Source: Pseudomonadota bacterium (GTDB lineage Bacteria > Pseudomonadota > Alphaproteobacteria > Rhizobiales > Xanthobacteraceae). Taken from it: a stretch of 64,000 nt of DNA. The notes beneath the pieces are model-generated. The model ran no database searches. It was not told where the DNA came from and was given only the letters and a program-made list of their open reading frames with translations. The stretch lies in contig JAEXHR010000188.1 of the NCBI GenBank assembly GCA_023449855.1, forward strand, positions 1 through 64,000. The letters are read 5' to 3'. Positions 36,001 through 46,182 of this stretch are shown here, piece by piece. Position 1 is the stretch's first letter. Every line of letters starts with the position of its first letter. The position numbers and the translations under genes were made by a program.

Positions 36001-39000
36001 GCAGCCCCGGCAGCACGGCGACGGCGACCGATATCTCGGGCAGCATCCTGATCGGCAGCGATGCCAGGCTGAACCTCGCCGGCGGCGGGCGGATCGACCG
36101 CGCAGGCAAGCTGACCGCGACGGCCAAAGGCGGAAATCTCTCGCTGCGCAGCGACGCAGCTTATTTCCAGATCAGCAACGATCCCAACTACGACTATGGC
36201 CGCTTCCGCGTCGCCACCACGAGTTCGTCCACATCGCTTCCGGCCATCGTGATCAACCCTGATCGCATCAATGCGCGGATCGTGGTCGATCCGCGAGCCA
36301 TCGAGGCCCACGGCTTCGGCGGCGGCGGCAGCTTCACGCTGGTGACGCCGGAGGTCGCTTTCGGCGACGGCATGCCGACCACCGGCACGCTGCTGCCATT
36401 TGACTTCTTCTCGTCGGCGGGGTTTGCGAACTACAATATCACCTCCTACAAGACCGATCTGAACCCAAGCCTCTTCAACAATGGCAAGGGCGGTTACGAC
36501 GCGGTCCTGGCGACGCAGACGCTGACGGTGGCGGCGGGGCAGACGCTGCTGCTCACCCAATCAATGCTGCCCAGCCTGCTCGATGCCAATCAGATGGCGG
36601 CGTTACGCGCGCTCAAGACTGGTGGCGACCTGCGCTCTGTGCTGTCGCCGGTGATCCCGACGGAAGCATGGGACGCCAAGCCCGTGGCGCTCAATCTCGG
36701 CGGCCTGCTCGAACTGCATGTGGCGCCGGGCGGCCGCATCCTCGGTGCTGCTGGCAGCAGCCTGACGGTTCCGAAACTTTTCAACGAAGGCAGCATCCGC
36801 TTGCCGGGCGGCACCATCACCCAGCTACTCGTATTGCCGAGCATGTATGCGGGCGGCTTCAACAACACACCGGCCAATGATGGTGCGGTGCATGCGCTGT
36901 CGGAGATTTTCAGCGTCGGCAGCGACGGGCTGATCGATCCCAACGGGCTCAACGCCAAGGGGCTGAAGGCGCCGACCGGGCGGGTGCTGACCAATCAGGA
37001 AGTCGCCGGCGACCAGTTCAACAATTTCAAGCGCGCGATTTATCTGCTCGGCCTGCTGGATGCCGATCAGGGCATCGTGCTCGCGCCCGGCAGCGTCACC
37101 GATCTGTCGGGCACGGCGATCTCCAATCCACGCGCCACGGGGCCGGACAGGTCGCCGCTCGTCACCGGCCGCATCGTCGGCGGCGGCACAGTCGCATCGC
37201 CAGCGGGGTCGCAGGCGGGCATTTCGCTGTTCTACGAACAGCGTGGCTCCATCTTCGCCGCGGCAAAGGTGGCGGGGTGGCGGCTCCCGGAGACCATCGT
37301 TGCGCAGCCGGGATCGATGCTCGATCTGTCGGGCGCCGCGGCGACATTCGAGACGCTCGCAGGTGGCAGCAATATGTTCGTGCGGGGCGACCGCATGGAC
37401 GTGCCGATGTGGAGCGATGCCGGCATGCTGATGGCCGGCAATGGCGCCATTCTCGGCGGCGCCGATATCCGAGCGATGGGCGGCGCGGCACAGGCCAATG
37501 GCGGCACGCTGGCAATGCTCGATCCGTTGCTGGCGCAGCACGATCCGGCGGTGCCGGCGCTCAATGTGATCTCCGCCGATATGATCGCGCATGCGGGCTT
37601 CGATACGCTGACCGCGATCAGCAGCGTGGGCTCTCTCGGCAATGCCAGCGTGGCGTTGCGGCGCGGCTTCATCCTGCAGGGCCGGTCCTACAATGGTCTG
37701 ATCGGTATCGCCGCCGATGCCGATCCGCTGCTGCCTGTGATGCGCAGCACCGGCCGTCTCGAGATCGCCACGCCTTATATCGGCATCACCAGCGCCATCG
37801 ACACGATCACCAATCCGAATGTCGGCATCGTCGGCAGCGGCAGCATCGTGCTGAAAGCGGAGCAAATCGATATCACCGGCGCGGTGCTGTTCGATCGTTC
37901 GGTGGCGTCTGCAGTGCTGCAGGTGAGCGGCGATATCCGCCTCACCGGCGTGCAGCAATGGCAGCGCACTTATGTGCCGTCCTTCGTGCCGTCGGCCTAT
38001 ACGCTGCAGGGCGCGCTGGCGGTCAATGGCGATCTCAGCTTCATTGCGGGGCAGGTCTATCCGTCCACCGGCAGCAGCTTTGTGATCAGTTCCACTGCGG
38101 CGAACGGCACGATTTCCTTCGCGCGATCCGGCACGGAAACGCCGCCAAATCCTTATTCCGCCGGCGGAAATCTTGCGATCTATGCAGCAAACCTGCGGCA
38201 GGGTGGCATCATTCGCGTGCCGTTCGGCACCCTGACCCTCGGCGGCAACGCCGCCTATACGAAGACTGTCGGCAGCACCGTCACGACTTTCGCACCGGCG
38301 ACGCAGAATGTGACGCTGCTGGACGGTAGTATCACCGGCGTCTCGGCTGGCGGGTTGATCATTCCCTACGGCGTCACCACCGACCAGAAGGAATGGTACT
38401 TTGCGCCGACCAGCTTGGAGGCCCTGAGCGGTCCGCCGGTCAAGGTGATGCAGATCGCCGGCGCCAGCATTGCGATCAAGGCCGGGGCGACCGTCGATCT
38501 GTCCGGCGGTGGGGATGTCTATGCCTATGAGTTTATCCCGGGCACCGGCGGTTCGCGCGATGTGTTGGATCGCTTCAATGCCGACCAGTATAGCGGCAAC
38601 AAGGGCTATCAATATGCCGATGGGCGGCAGGTCTATGCCATCGTGCCAGGCCTCGCGGCGCCGGCGGCGCTGTACGACCCGCTCTATTCCGCCGACTATG
38701 GCAATCTGTATTCCGCGTCGGCGGCCGGTCGCCGCGTCTGGCTCGAGGCGGCGCCAGGGTTGGCTACGGGCTGGCACACGCTGCTGCCGGCGAAATATGC
38801 CATGCTGCCCGGCGGCATGCGCGTGGTGGAGCAATCCGCCAATAGCGCAATGCGCAGTTTCGCTGCCCGGACCGCTGATGGAACGATACTGGTATCCGGC
38901 CATTATGGCGACGCCTTTGCAAATACGTCGCTAGCCGACCAAAAGATTTTCACCGTTCAGACACAAGACACCTTCCGCCAATATTCCCGCATCGCGATCA

Positions 39001-42000
39001 CCTCAGGCGATGCCATTGCGCGGAGTCTTGCGGCAAGCTCGAGTGCTTTGACCCCACGTCTCGCCGTCGATGCGGCGCGCCTGGTGCTCAATCCCGTCAA
39101 TGCGCTGACAATCGATGCGACATTGTCGGCATCGGCAGCGGCGGGCGGCCGTGGCTCACAGGTCGATATCGGTGGACGGCATTTCAGCATCGTCTCCCAT
39201 CTGTCGGATGCGCCTGCCAACGGCACGATCCGCATCACGGCGGACAGCCTGACGCGGATGAATGCCGGCAGCCTCCTGATCGGCGGCATCCGCACCGACA
39301 ATGCCGACGGCACTACTAGCCTCAACATTACCGCGCAGATCATCCTGGTCGCCAACGATGCCGCGCATCCGCTTTCGGCACCGGAAATCGTGCTCGCGGT
39401 CGATGACCAGATCACCGGCACCGCGCAATCGCGCATCACGCTGATGGACGGCGCCACGCTGATCGCGACCGGCACGCTGGCCGACCGGCGTGATGGCAAC
39501 TATGTCATCGACGGTCGTGTCACTAGCGCCGTCGTCAATTTCAACACGCGCTACTTCAATCCACTGGTGACCGCGGAAGGCGCGCTTGTGCGCGTCGCCA
39601 ACGGGCCGGAGCGGCTGGTGTCGCGGCTCAAGGACGCGCAGACCCCGGTGGGGCCAGCAGCCGCGCTTGTGGTCGGCAATATCATTGCGAAGGGCGAGGT
39701 GATCGGCTTCGATACGTCGGGCACAATCACGCTGCCGGGCAGCGCCGCATTGCAGGCGAGATCGATCTCTCTCGGCGCGCCGAAGATCGCTTTCACCGCC
39801 GGCAGCGCGGCGACAGGTACGGTGATCATCACGCCGCAATTGCAGGCGGTGCTGGCGCAAGGCGAGCGGCTGACATTGCATGCGCAGTCCACCATCGGCT
39901 TCGACGATGGTGCCTATCGCTTCGATGCGATCAATCTCGACGCGCAGAATATCGTAGCGCTGCAAGGCGGGCAGGTGAGTATCAGTGCCGAGCACCTCGG
40001 TCTCGGCAACAGCAGTGGCACGACGGGCACGCCCACCGGCGGCAGCGGTGCGCTGCAGATCGCGGCTCAGGACATCACTTTTGGCGCTGGTGTGAGCGCG
40101 ACATCTGGTTTCGGCAGCCTGCGCCTCGCGGCGACCAATGGCGTCTTCGGCACAGGCAAGGGCGGCGGGCTGGATGTCGGCGCGGCGGGCTTCACCATCG
40201 TCACGCCCTATATCGGCGACCGGGCGCTGACGGCGACGGGCACCGAGCAAGCCACGGATTTTACACTCAGAAGCACCGGCACGCTCGTCATCACCGATGC
40301 TGGCCTGCCGCATGGGCAGACCAAGGCGCTGGCCGGCATTCCAGGCTCGTCACTCAGCATCGACGGCGGCGACATCGCGGTGTCGGGCACCCATCTCCGC
40401 GCGACCGCGGGCACGCTGGCGCTGCGCGCGACGGGCAGCATCGCGCTATCGAACGGCGCGCTCCTGGAGACGCCGGGCTATGAGAAGACCTTTGGCGACA
40501 GCGCAGACAGTATCACGCGCGCATCGCCGGGTGGTGCACTGACGCTGATGGCGCAAGGAAGCGTCGGCATCAGCCTTGGCAACGCCACGCTTTCGGTGGG
40601 CGGCCAGGGCATCGGAGGCACGCTGACGCTATCGACGCCGAATGGTGTGACCGATCTCGCGAACGCCGTGCTGATCGGCGCCGGCAGCAATGGCGGTGGC
40701 GTGTTTGCGCTCGATACGGCCGGGGCGGTCGATCTCTTCGCGCTCAACAACCGTGTCGGCACGCTCGGCTTCACCGGCGGCTTCGACCTGCGCACACGCA
40801 ACGGCGATATCGTGCTGGCGGCCGGGCAGGTGTTGCGCTCGGGCGCGGTGACGCTGACGGCCGATGGCGGCCATGTGGTCATCGGCGGCAGCATCGATAC
40901 GTCCGGCGTCAATGGCGGCGATATCGCGCTTTACGGTATGCGCGGCGTTTCGCTGCTTGCGAGCGCGCGGCTCGATGCTAGCGCTGCCGGCTATGCCGCC
41001 GACGATACGCGCCAGGCCAAGGCCGGCAATGTCACCCTCGGCACCGATTTCATCCCAGGTACGGCGGTCACCCAAACCGATGGCAGCATCACCGGGAGCA
41101 GCGGCACCATCCGCGTGGCGGCAGATGCGCGCATCGATGTGGCGGCGAAGCGGCCGGGCGAGCGGCTGGTGCGCATCCTGCGCAATGGCACCGTCTACTA
41201 TCAGGTCGCGTCCGCTGATCAGGGCGGCGTGGTCAGTTTGCGCGCGCCGGTCGTCGGCAACACGGTCGATGTCAAAGTGGAGTCCGCGGCCAGCGTGGTC
41301 GGTGCCCGAGCCGTGGAGCTTGAGGGCTTCAAGCGCTGGGATCTCGCGGCTGTCGCCGCCAGCGGTCTGTATAGCGGCGTCACCAATGTCGGTGGCACTA
41401 TCGGTCTCGACGTGGCGGCCGGCCTCGACACCGCCAAGGCTGATGGCACCTTTACCACAGTGGCAGGTCTGAATTTCCTCGGCGACTATGGCATCGGCAC
41501 CGTGGCAAAATTCACGCGCGATTTCGATATCGCCGCGGTCTATGCCGATCTCGGTGGCCTTTCAGCACTGCCGACTTTCCGCGCGCGGCCGGGCGTCGAT
41601 CTCGTCCATAGCGGCGACATCCAGCTCAATTCGAACTGGAATCTCGGCGCCGGCAGCGTCAATGTCACGGCGGCACTTGCTGCCGGTGTGATGCGCACAG
41701 ACGCGCTTACCGGCCGCGCTTATGTGGTGGCTGGCCGCGAAGGCGAATTGCTCGCGAACTACACAACGATGACCCATCGCACCGGCGGGCGGATCACCGG
41801 TGCGGCGCCAGCGGTGAATTTGCGCGCTGGCGGCCATTTGCGCATCAAGGGCAGCATCACCGACGGCTTCTTCCAGTTCCGCGATCAGTACGACCCGACC
41901 TATCAGGGCGCGTTGAATGGCATCGCCAGCGATATGATGCTGCAGTTGCTCGGCGGCGATCCCTATGATCCCGCATTTCCCTATGTGGACTGGCTGACCT

Positions 42001-45000
42001 ACACAACCGCGGCCAATCCATTCATCAATTTCGAAACACGCTTCTTCGACAGCCTGAACTACAATGGTGAGGCGATCGATCAACTGGTCGCTTCTGGCGG
42101 CGGCGGAGGGAGTGGCGGCGGACCGGTGCCCTATGTTCCCTACAATGCGCTCGGCAATTCCGCGGCGGCACAGAGTTCGGGGCCTGGCGGTGTCGGCGAT
42201 GCGCTGGCGAGCGCCGTGGTATTTCCGCGCCTGCCGGACGGCCGCACCGCAGGATCATCCACCTATCGCCTGATCGCCGGAGCAGCGCTCGGCAGCGCCG
42301 ATCCGATGCGTCTCTCCGGGACCGGTATCGGCAGTCTATCCGTCGATGGGCCGAAGCCGGTCAATCTGGTGGTCAACAATGCGAGCCTGCCCGGACGCTT
42401 TTTGATCGAGCTCTACAACTGGAGTGACTTTGGTCAGACCGGCGATACATTCGTGGCCGGCGAAAGCGATTTCGCCGACTACCTAAAAAACCTGTTTCCG
42501 AATGCCACCGACGATACGGCCATCTCGCTGCCCTATGCGACGGCCATTCCGGCGCCGCTGCAGGCCTTCATCAGTACAACATTGGCGGCGAACCCCAACG
42601 CGCCGATCAAGCTCTGGCAGCCGCAAAGGCCGGCCTGGTATCCGAACTATCGCGAAGTCACCATGACGGTCGGCTTGTTCTCGCAGTTCCTGGCGCAGAA
42701 TCCGAATGGGTTTGCCAGCGGCGCGGGCAGTTCTGGCGGCGGCACCGCCACCATTCCGCTGATCCGGCAGACCATGATCCGCACCGGCGACGGCAGCATC
42801 AGCATGGCTGCTGCGGCCGATCTCGATCTGCGCGGCTCGCCGGCGCCGGTCTATCTCAATCGTAACGGCACGATCGGCTCGGCACCGACGCTCAACGCTG
42901 CGGGAACGAGCAATCAGGCGCAGCAGCTCGGCGGGCCGGCGATCTATACGGCGGGCCATATCGCGGATACTACGTCGCGGACCCTGACCGATCCGGTCAC
43001 GGGCCGGGCCGTCAGCATCGATCCCGCAACTTTCCTGCCCGCGGCCAGCGTCTTCGCGGCACCGCTGCGCTACGATTACGGCAAGACCGGACAGTCGCAA
43101 TCATCCGATCTCGGCGTCGTGCTGGCCGACGCAGTGCTGCTGGAGGGCGGTGGCGACCTGCGTATCAGTGCCGGCCGCGACGTGCTCGGCCGCCGCGATC
43201 GCGCGCTGCAATGGACGGCGACGGGGCCGCGTATTGCGGCCGCTGGCTCGAGCGACCAGCCCTGGCGCATTGGCAGCATCGGCGATGCGACCTTCGCCGC
43301 GATCAATCCTCAGCTATTCCGCGAAGGCCTTGCCGTGCTCGGCGGCGGCAATCTTGTGATCGCGGCAGGACGCGACGTGTCCGATATCTCCACTATCGTC
43401 GATACGTCCATGGTCACTGCGACGGCGTTGCCGGACGGCAGCACCAGCACCCGCGCGCTGCTGAGCTTCGGCGGCGGCAATCTCATGCTGGATGCCGGCC
43501 GCGACATTCTCGGCGGGCGGATCGATGTGGCGTCGGGGACGGCAAAGCTCGACGCCGGGCGCCATGTCGCTGACGCCGTATCCATCATCACCGGTGTGAA
43601 GAACGAGACCTATTACGACACCGGCAATGTCCAGCGCATCCGCTATGTCTATAACTTGCTGGCCGATCAGCTTCGCCTCCGCGTGGCCGACGCGACCATC
43701 GGCATCGCGGCCGGAGGCTCCATCACGCTGCAGGGGATTGCTGCGCTCGGCGGGTCGCCGCTCAGCGCCGGCAACAGCACGCCGGCCGTGCGCACGGCCA
43801 TCGATAATATCTACGGCTTCTATTCGCCCTATAGCGGCCTCGATTTGCTTTCCAATGGCGGCATCACCATCACCAATGACGGTCAGGTATCCGGCGGACA
43901 GATCCTGTTCAACGATCTGCTGGCGGTCACCTCCGTGGAAGGCAAGCGCGATACGGCCATCTATCCAGGCTCGCTGACCGTGGCCTCCATCGCGGGCGAT
44001 GTCGGCCTGCGCGCGGGTGGTGCCAATGTGGCCCGCACCATCGTGATGGCACCGAGCACCCATGGGCAGTTGCAGATCCTGGCGGGCGGCCATATCGCGC
44101 CCACCAATATCGCCATGCTGGACAGCGATCCCGGCCAGTTGCCGGGTCTGTTCTCGACCTATTTGAACAGCGACAACAAGATCAGCGGCGGCATCCGCTT
44201 CGATTTCCCGGTGGTCTATTCGACCACGTCGGATTATGCGCTCGGCCTGCTGCACAACCAGATCGCCACCCATGGCGGCGATCCGCAGCCCGCCTATGTC
44301 TTCGCCGGGAGAGACATCGGCACGGCGGCGCAGGGGCTGACGTTGTCGGTGCCGAAACAGGCGCGGGTCAGTGCCGGCCGCGACATCGTCAACATGATGT
44401 TCTTCGGCCAGAATCTCGACAAGGCCGACATCACCCGCATCACCGCCGGCCGCGACATCACCGCGACCACCAGGCTGGCGCAGCCGCAGACCTCGATCAT
44501 CGTCGAGCCGTTCGGCTATCAGAGCGTGTTCGGCGCGCCGCTGCCGGCACTGCAGGGCAATATGATCATGCTCGGCGGCCCCGGCGACCTGTTCGTGGAA
44601 TCCGGACGCCATCTCGGCCCGTTCCTGAATTCGGCAGTAAGCCTCGATTACTTGCCGCGCGTGCCCAACGTGTTTGCCGCGGTGACCGACCTGCGCACAT
44701 TCGGCGGCGGCATCCTGTCGGTGGGCAATCAGCGCAATCCCTATCTCGCGCCCGAGGGCGCCGATATCCATGTGATGTTCGGCACCGGTAAGGGCGCGGA
44801 CTTCGATGGACTGCGCGAGGCCTATGTGAAGCCAGGCAGCGACGCTCATGCGTTCGGCGGCTATGGTGAGCGGCTGGTGCAATGGATGCAGCAGCACGCG
44901 GCGGCGGCACTGCAGGACCGTTATGGCCGCGACCATGTCAGCGCGGACGAGGCCTATGCGGTGTTCGTCATGCTGCCGCAGTTGCGGCAGCGTGAATTCC

Positions 45001-46112
45001 TGGTGAAGGATGTGTATTTCAACGAACTCGCGTCCACCGCCGATCCGAAGAGCCCGTCCTACCTGAAATATTCGCGCGGCTATGCGGCGGTCAACACGCT
45101 GTTCCCGTCGTCCCTCGGCTATACCGCCAACGCCCTCGAAGGTGGTGCGGGCGACAATGCCCGTATCGCCACTGGCGATCTGGACCTGCGCCTTGCGGCC
45201 ATCGAAACCATGTTCGGCGGCGACGTCAGCATTCTCGGCCCGGGCGGGCGCGTGGTGGCCGGCTCCGCCGTGGCCACCAGCCAGCAGATTGCGCGGCGTG
45301 CCTATGAAGGCGGTCGGTTACATGCGGGCGGCGCGCCGTATTCCGATGTGCCGACGGTGATGCGCAGCATTCCCGCCGGCTACGAAGGCGTGCTGACCCT
45401 GCGCGGCGGCGATATCTTCAGCTTCGCCAATGGCGATGTGCTACTCAACCAGAGCCGAGTGTTCACCCAGCAGGGCGGCGACATCAAGATGTGGTCGTCC
45501 AATGGTGACCTCAATGCCGGGCAGGGGCCGAAGACCAGCGTCAATTTCCCGCCCATCGTTGCCCACAGCGACCAGAATGCAGTCGTGACGGTGGATGTGC
45601 TGGGCGGCGTCACCGGCGCGGGCATCGCGGCGCTGAAATCGACGCCCGATGCGCCGGATGCCGATGTCTATCTGATTGCGCCGCGCGGCAAGGTGGATGC
45701 GGGCGATGCAGGCGTGCGCGTTTCGGGGAATCTGTCGGTCGCAGCTCTCGTCGTCATCAACGCCGATAATTTCAAAGTCGGCGGCGCTGCGACCGGCGTA
45801 CCGATGGTAGCTGCGCCGAATGTGTCAGGCCTGTCGGCGGCGACGAATGCCAACACGGCCACACAGCAGACGGGAGTCCCGGGACAGGGTAACGCCAATG
45901 CGGTGCCTTCGGTCATCATTGTCGAAGTGCTGGGCTATGGCGGCGGCGAGCCGGAGGCGCCCCAGCGCGACGAGCGGGAGCGGCGCCGGCAACAGGAAGA
46001 TAGCCGCAAGCAGGATCCCAACAGTCGCATCCAGATCGTCGGTGCGGGCGTAGACTCAGAAGAAGAAGCGCTACAGTTGGCTGATGAGAGAGCAGAGCAG
46101 ATTGGCCGGTAG
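33057..46112 (+). CDS. Giant filamentous haemagglutinin-type exoprotein (TpsA-like), copy 3
   Basis: A 4351-aa secreted adhesin, the most divergent and longest copy. The ATG at 33057 (GGGAAG four bases upstream) gives a normal signal peptide (RQALLAGVSAMVVAIATSDSV...) followed by RPLNGG; the in-frame ATG at 33006 would add a poor N-terminus. An Ala/Gln-rich helical stretch (~residues 50-110) precedes the TPS domain, which has INRNGIVFGGGAQINVGSL (NRNG at 222-225). Long beta-helix repeats follow. Near the C-terminus are a helical segment (RLVQWMQQHAAAALQ...REFLVKDVYFNEL), the conserved GDIKMWSSNGDLNAGQGPKT block and PSVIIVEVLGYGGG at 4284-4297, then a 54-residue highly charged tail (RERRRQQEDSRKQD). 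I noticed no Cys in the mature chain, unlike copies 1 and 2. Confidence 0.92.
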   Translation: MTIRIFADRRSAQLSSMRSGRMGRQALLAGVSAMVVAIATSDSVSARPLNGGSGAMPATTNAATGSIAAAQEAAAAVRRSQDSLLRANQAIQALRVQQAAAAAVARSAASAVPNGLGIGALNPVTDPRLSAQDATGLKTWEGAALPTATIAGDGRVDVNIRQTQSNAILSWDSFNVGARTTLTFDQQGNSNWVALNRVVGNGAAPSRILGSIKADGTVLVINRNGIVFGGGAQINVGSLMASSLDVGPATMIPSGGSSAAATTIAQRNQTFLQYGLLGYADSKPGGDVSTFSALQGTTGQGAVKIEAGAAIATSRSDGLLLFMAPQVLNDGHLSAPKGQVVLAAGTGIELTRATGAADSANPNVRGVLVKAFDYLGASSPIFQGFYAWNKSNGLIEAAQGNITLTTAENGSRSVNVGGNVTQVLKPGGAITNDGVLSSSTSVSRNGSIIINGGDIRLSSGSVISIGADAGAETIPQDAASLANFKPSDIRIGSGSANIEMQSGALLSAPSANVTFGAASGATVSGQNNTTSVVTSSIFIDKGATIDIAGLTDVLVPASRNEIVIAPVKGNELRDAPLYRLGFLNGATIYLDPRLSGVRDDGVAWIGSPLIDAASYYALAGVGATELMTNGGNLTLGATTYNATTTAGVTGPVSGGAASSVVVKSGAVINMSGGWVHYEAGTVRTTRLISASGRIVNIGQANPSDIYVGIANGFVVDHERWGVKEFYTSIFDRNSRYESAYSEGRDAGSLTLKAAAAVLDASIHGDAYTGERQRANAKAGSGKPVVYGDKRAVQGAASELPVGGMLLVQMDSGGSNVAIGHDPAPLADRVLPPERLETFVLSDRTISDAGLSQVAVYSSGSITVAPNARVSLNPGGVFDAFAGRNIRIDGNISAPGGKVLLETYYGVGSIFRPIAASSGSFDITVAGDISVAGRWVNDFGQTEFDPLGSAWLNGGTISMYVASRIVKIDGPAGASDWGLVNYGSPGSTATATDISGSILIGSDARLNLAGGGRIDRAGKLTATAKGGNLSLRSDAAYFQISNDPNYDYGRFRVATTSSSTSLPAIVINPDRINARIVVDPRAIEAHGFGGGGSFTLVTPEVAFGDGMPTTGTLLPFDFFSSAGFANYNITSYKTDLNPSLFNNGKGGYDAVLATQTLTVAAGQTLLLTQSMLPSLLDANQMAALRALKTGGDLRSVLSPVIPTEAWDAKPVALNLGGLLELHVAPGGRILGAAGSSLTVPKLFNEGSIRLPGGTITQLLVLPSMYAGGFNNTPANDGAVHALSEIFSVGSDGLIDPNGLNAKGLKAPTGRVLTNQEVAGDQFNNFKRAIYLLGLLDADQGIVLAPGSVTDLSGTAISNPRATGPDRSPLVTGRIVGGGTVASPAGSQAGISLFYEQRGSIFAAAKVAGWRLPETIVAQPGSMLDLSGAAATFETLAGGSNMFVRGDRMDVPMWSDAGMLMAGNGAILGGADIRAMGGAAQANGGTLAMLDPLLAQHDPAVPALNVISADMIAHAGFDTLTAISSVGSLGNASVALRRGFILQGRSYNGLIGIAADADPLLPVMRSTGRLEIATPYIGITSAIDTITNPNVGIVGSGSIVLKAEQIDITGAVLFDRSVASAVLQVSGDIRLTGVQQWQRTYVPSFVPSAYTLQGALAVNGDLSFIAGQVYPSTGSSFVISSTAANGTISFARSGTETPPNPYSAGGNLAIYAANLRQGGIIRVPFGTLTLGGNAAYTKTVGSTVTTFAPATQNVTLLDGSITGVSAGGLIIPYGVTTDQKEWYFAPTSLEALSGPPVKVMQIAGASIAIKAGATVDLSGGGDVYAYEFIPGTGGSRDVLDRFNADQYSGNKGYQYADGRQVYAIVPGLAAPAALYDPLYSADYGNLYSASAAGRRVWLEAAPGLATGWHTLLPAKYAMLPGGMRVVEQSANSAMRSFAARTADGTILVSGHYGDAFANTSLADQKIFTVQTQDTFRQYSRIAITSGDAIARSLAASSSALTPRLAVDAARLVLNPVNALTIDATLSASAAAGGRGSQVDIGGRHFSIVSHLSDAPANGTIRITADSLTRMNAGSLLIGGIRTDNADGTTSLNITAQIILVANDAAHPLSAPEIVLAVDDQITGTAQSRITLMDGATLIATGTLADRRDGNYVIDGRVTSAVVNFNTRYFNPLVTAEGALVRVANGPERLVSRLKDAQTPVGPAAALVVGNIIAKGEVIGFDTSGTITLPGSAALQARSISLGAPKIAFTAGSAATGTVIITPQLQAVLAQGERLTLHAQSTIGFDDGAYRFDAINLDAQNIVALQGGQVSISAEHLGLGNSSGTTGTPTGGSGALQIAAQDITFGAGVSATSGFGSLRLAATNGVFGTGKGGGLDVGAAGFTIVTPYIGDRALTATGTEQATDFTLRSTGTLVITDAGLPHGQTKALAGIPGSSLSIDGGDIAVSGTHLRATAGTLALRATGSIALSNGALLETPGYEKTFGDSADSITRASPGGALTLMAQGSVGISLGNATLSVGGQGIGGTLTLSTPNGVTDLANAVLIGAGSNGGGVFALDTAGAVDLFALNNRVGTLGFTGGFDLRTRNGDIVLAAGQVLRSGAVTLTADGGHVVIGGSIDTSGVNGGDIALYGMRGVSLLASARLDASAAGYAADDTRQAKAGNVTLGTDFIPGTAVTQTDGSITGSSGTIRVAADARIDVAAKRPGERLVRILRNGTVYYQVASADQGGVVSLRAPVVGNTVDVKVESAASVVGARAVELEGFKRWDLAAVAASGLYSGVTNVGGTIGLDVAAGLDTAKADGTFTTVAGLNFLGDYGIGTVAKFTRDFDIAAVYADLGGLSALPTFRARPGVDLVHSGDIQLNSNWNLGAGSVNVTAALAAGVMRTDALTGRAYVVAGREGELLANYTTMTHRTGGRITGAAPAVNLRAGGHLRIKGSITDGFFQFRDQYDPTYQGALNGIASDMMLQLLGGDPYDPAFPYVDWLTYTTAANPFINFETRFFDSLNYNGEAIDQLVASGGGGGSGGGPVPYVPYNALGNSAAAQSSGPGGVGDALASAVVFPRLPDGRTAGSSTYRLIAGAALGSADPMRLSGTGIGSLSVDGPKPVNLVVNNASLPGRFLIELYNWSDFGQTGDTFVAGESDFADYLKNLFPNATDDTAISLPYATAIPAPLQAFISTTLAANPNAPIKLWQPQRPAWYPNYREVTMTVGLFSQFLAQNPNGFASGAGSSGGGTATIPLIRQTMIRTGDGSISMAAAADLDLRGSPAPVYLNRNGTIGSAPTLNAAGTSNQAQQLGGPAIYTAGHIADTTSRTLTDPVTGRAVSIDPATFLPAASVFAAPLRYDYGKTGQSQSSDLGVVLADAVLLEGGGDLRISAGRDVLGRRDRALQWTATGPRIAAAGSSDQPWRIGSIGDATFAAINPQLFREGLAVLGGGNLVIAAGRDVSDISTIVDTSMVTATALPDGSTSTRALLSFGGGNLMLDAGRDILGGRIDVASGTAKLDAGRHVADAVSIITGVKNETYYDTGNVQRIRYVYNLLADQLRLRVADATIGIAAGGSITLQGIAALGGSPLSAGNSTPAVRTAIDNIYGFYSPYSGLDLLSNGGITITNDGQVSGGQILFNDLLAVTSVEGKRDTAIYPGSLTVASIAGDVGLRAGGANVARTIVMAPSTHGQLQILAGGHIAPTNIAMLDSDPGQLPGLFSTYLNSDNKISGGIRFDFPVVYSTTSDYALGLLHNQIATHGGDPQPAYVFAGRDIGTAAQGLTLSVPKQARVSAGRDIVNMMFFGQNLDKADITRITAGRDITATTRLAQPQTSIIVEPFGYQSVFGAPLPALQGNMIMLGGPGDLFVESGRHLGPFLNSAVSLDYLPRVPNVFAAVTDLRTFGGGILSVGNQRNPYLAPEGADIHVMFGTGKGADFDGLREAYVKPGSDAHAFGGYGERLVQWMQQHAAAALQDRYGRDHVSADEAYAVFVMLPQLRQREFLVKDVYFNELASTADPKSPSYLKYSRGYAAVNTLFPSSLGYTANALEGGAGDNARIATGDLDLRLAAIETMFGGDVSILGPGGRVVAGSAVATSQQIARRAYEGGRLHAGGAPYSDVPTVMRSIPAGYEGVLTLRGGDIFSFANGDVLLNQSRVFTQQGGDIKMWSSNGDLNAGQGPKTSVNFPPIVAHSDQNAVVTVDVLGGVTGAGIAALKSTPDAPDADVYLIAPRGKVDAGDAGVRVSGNLSVAALVVINADNFKVGGAATGVPMVAAPNVSGLSAATNANTATQQTGVPGQGNANAVPSVIIVEVLGYGGGEPEAPQRDERERRRQQEDSRKQDPNSRIQIVGAGVDSEEEALQLADERAEQIGR

Positions 46113-46182
46113 CGATAGGCGCAGTTTGAAGTCTACTTCCGGATGAGCCGGACTTCTCTTGGAAAGCTTGGTTGTAACAGAT

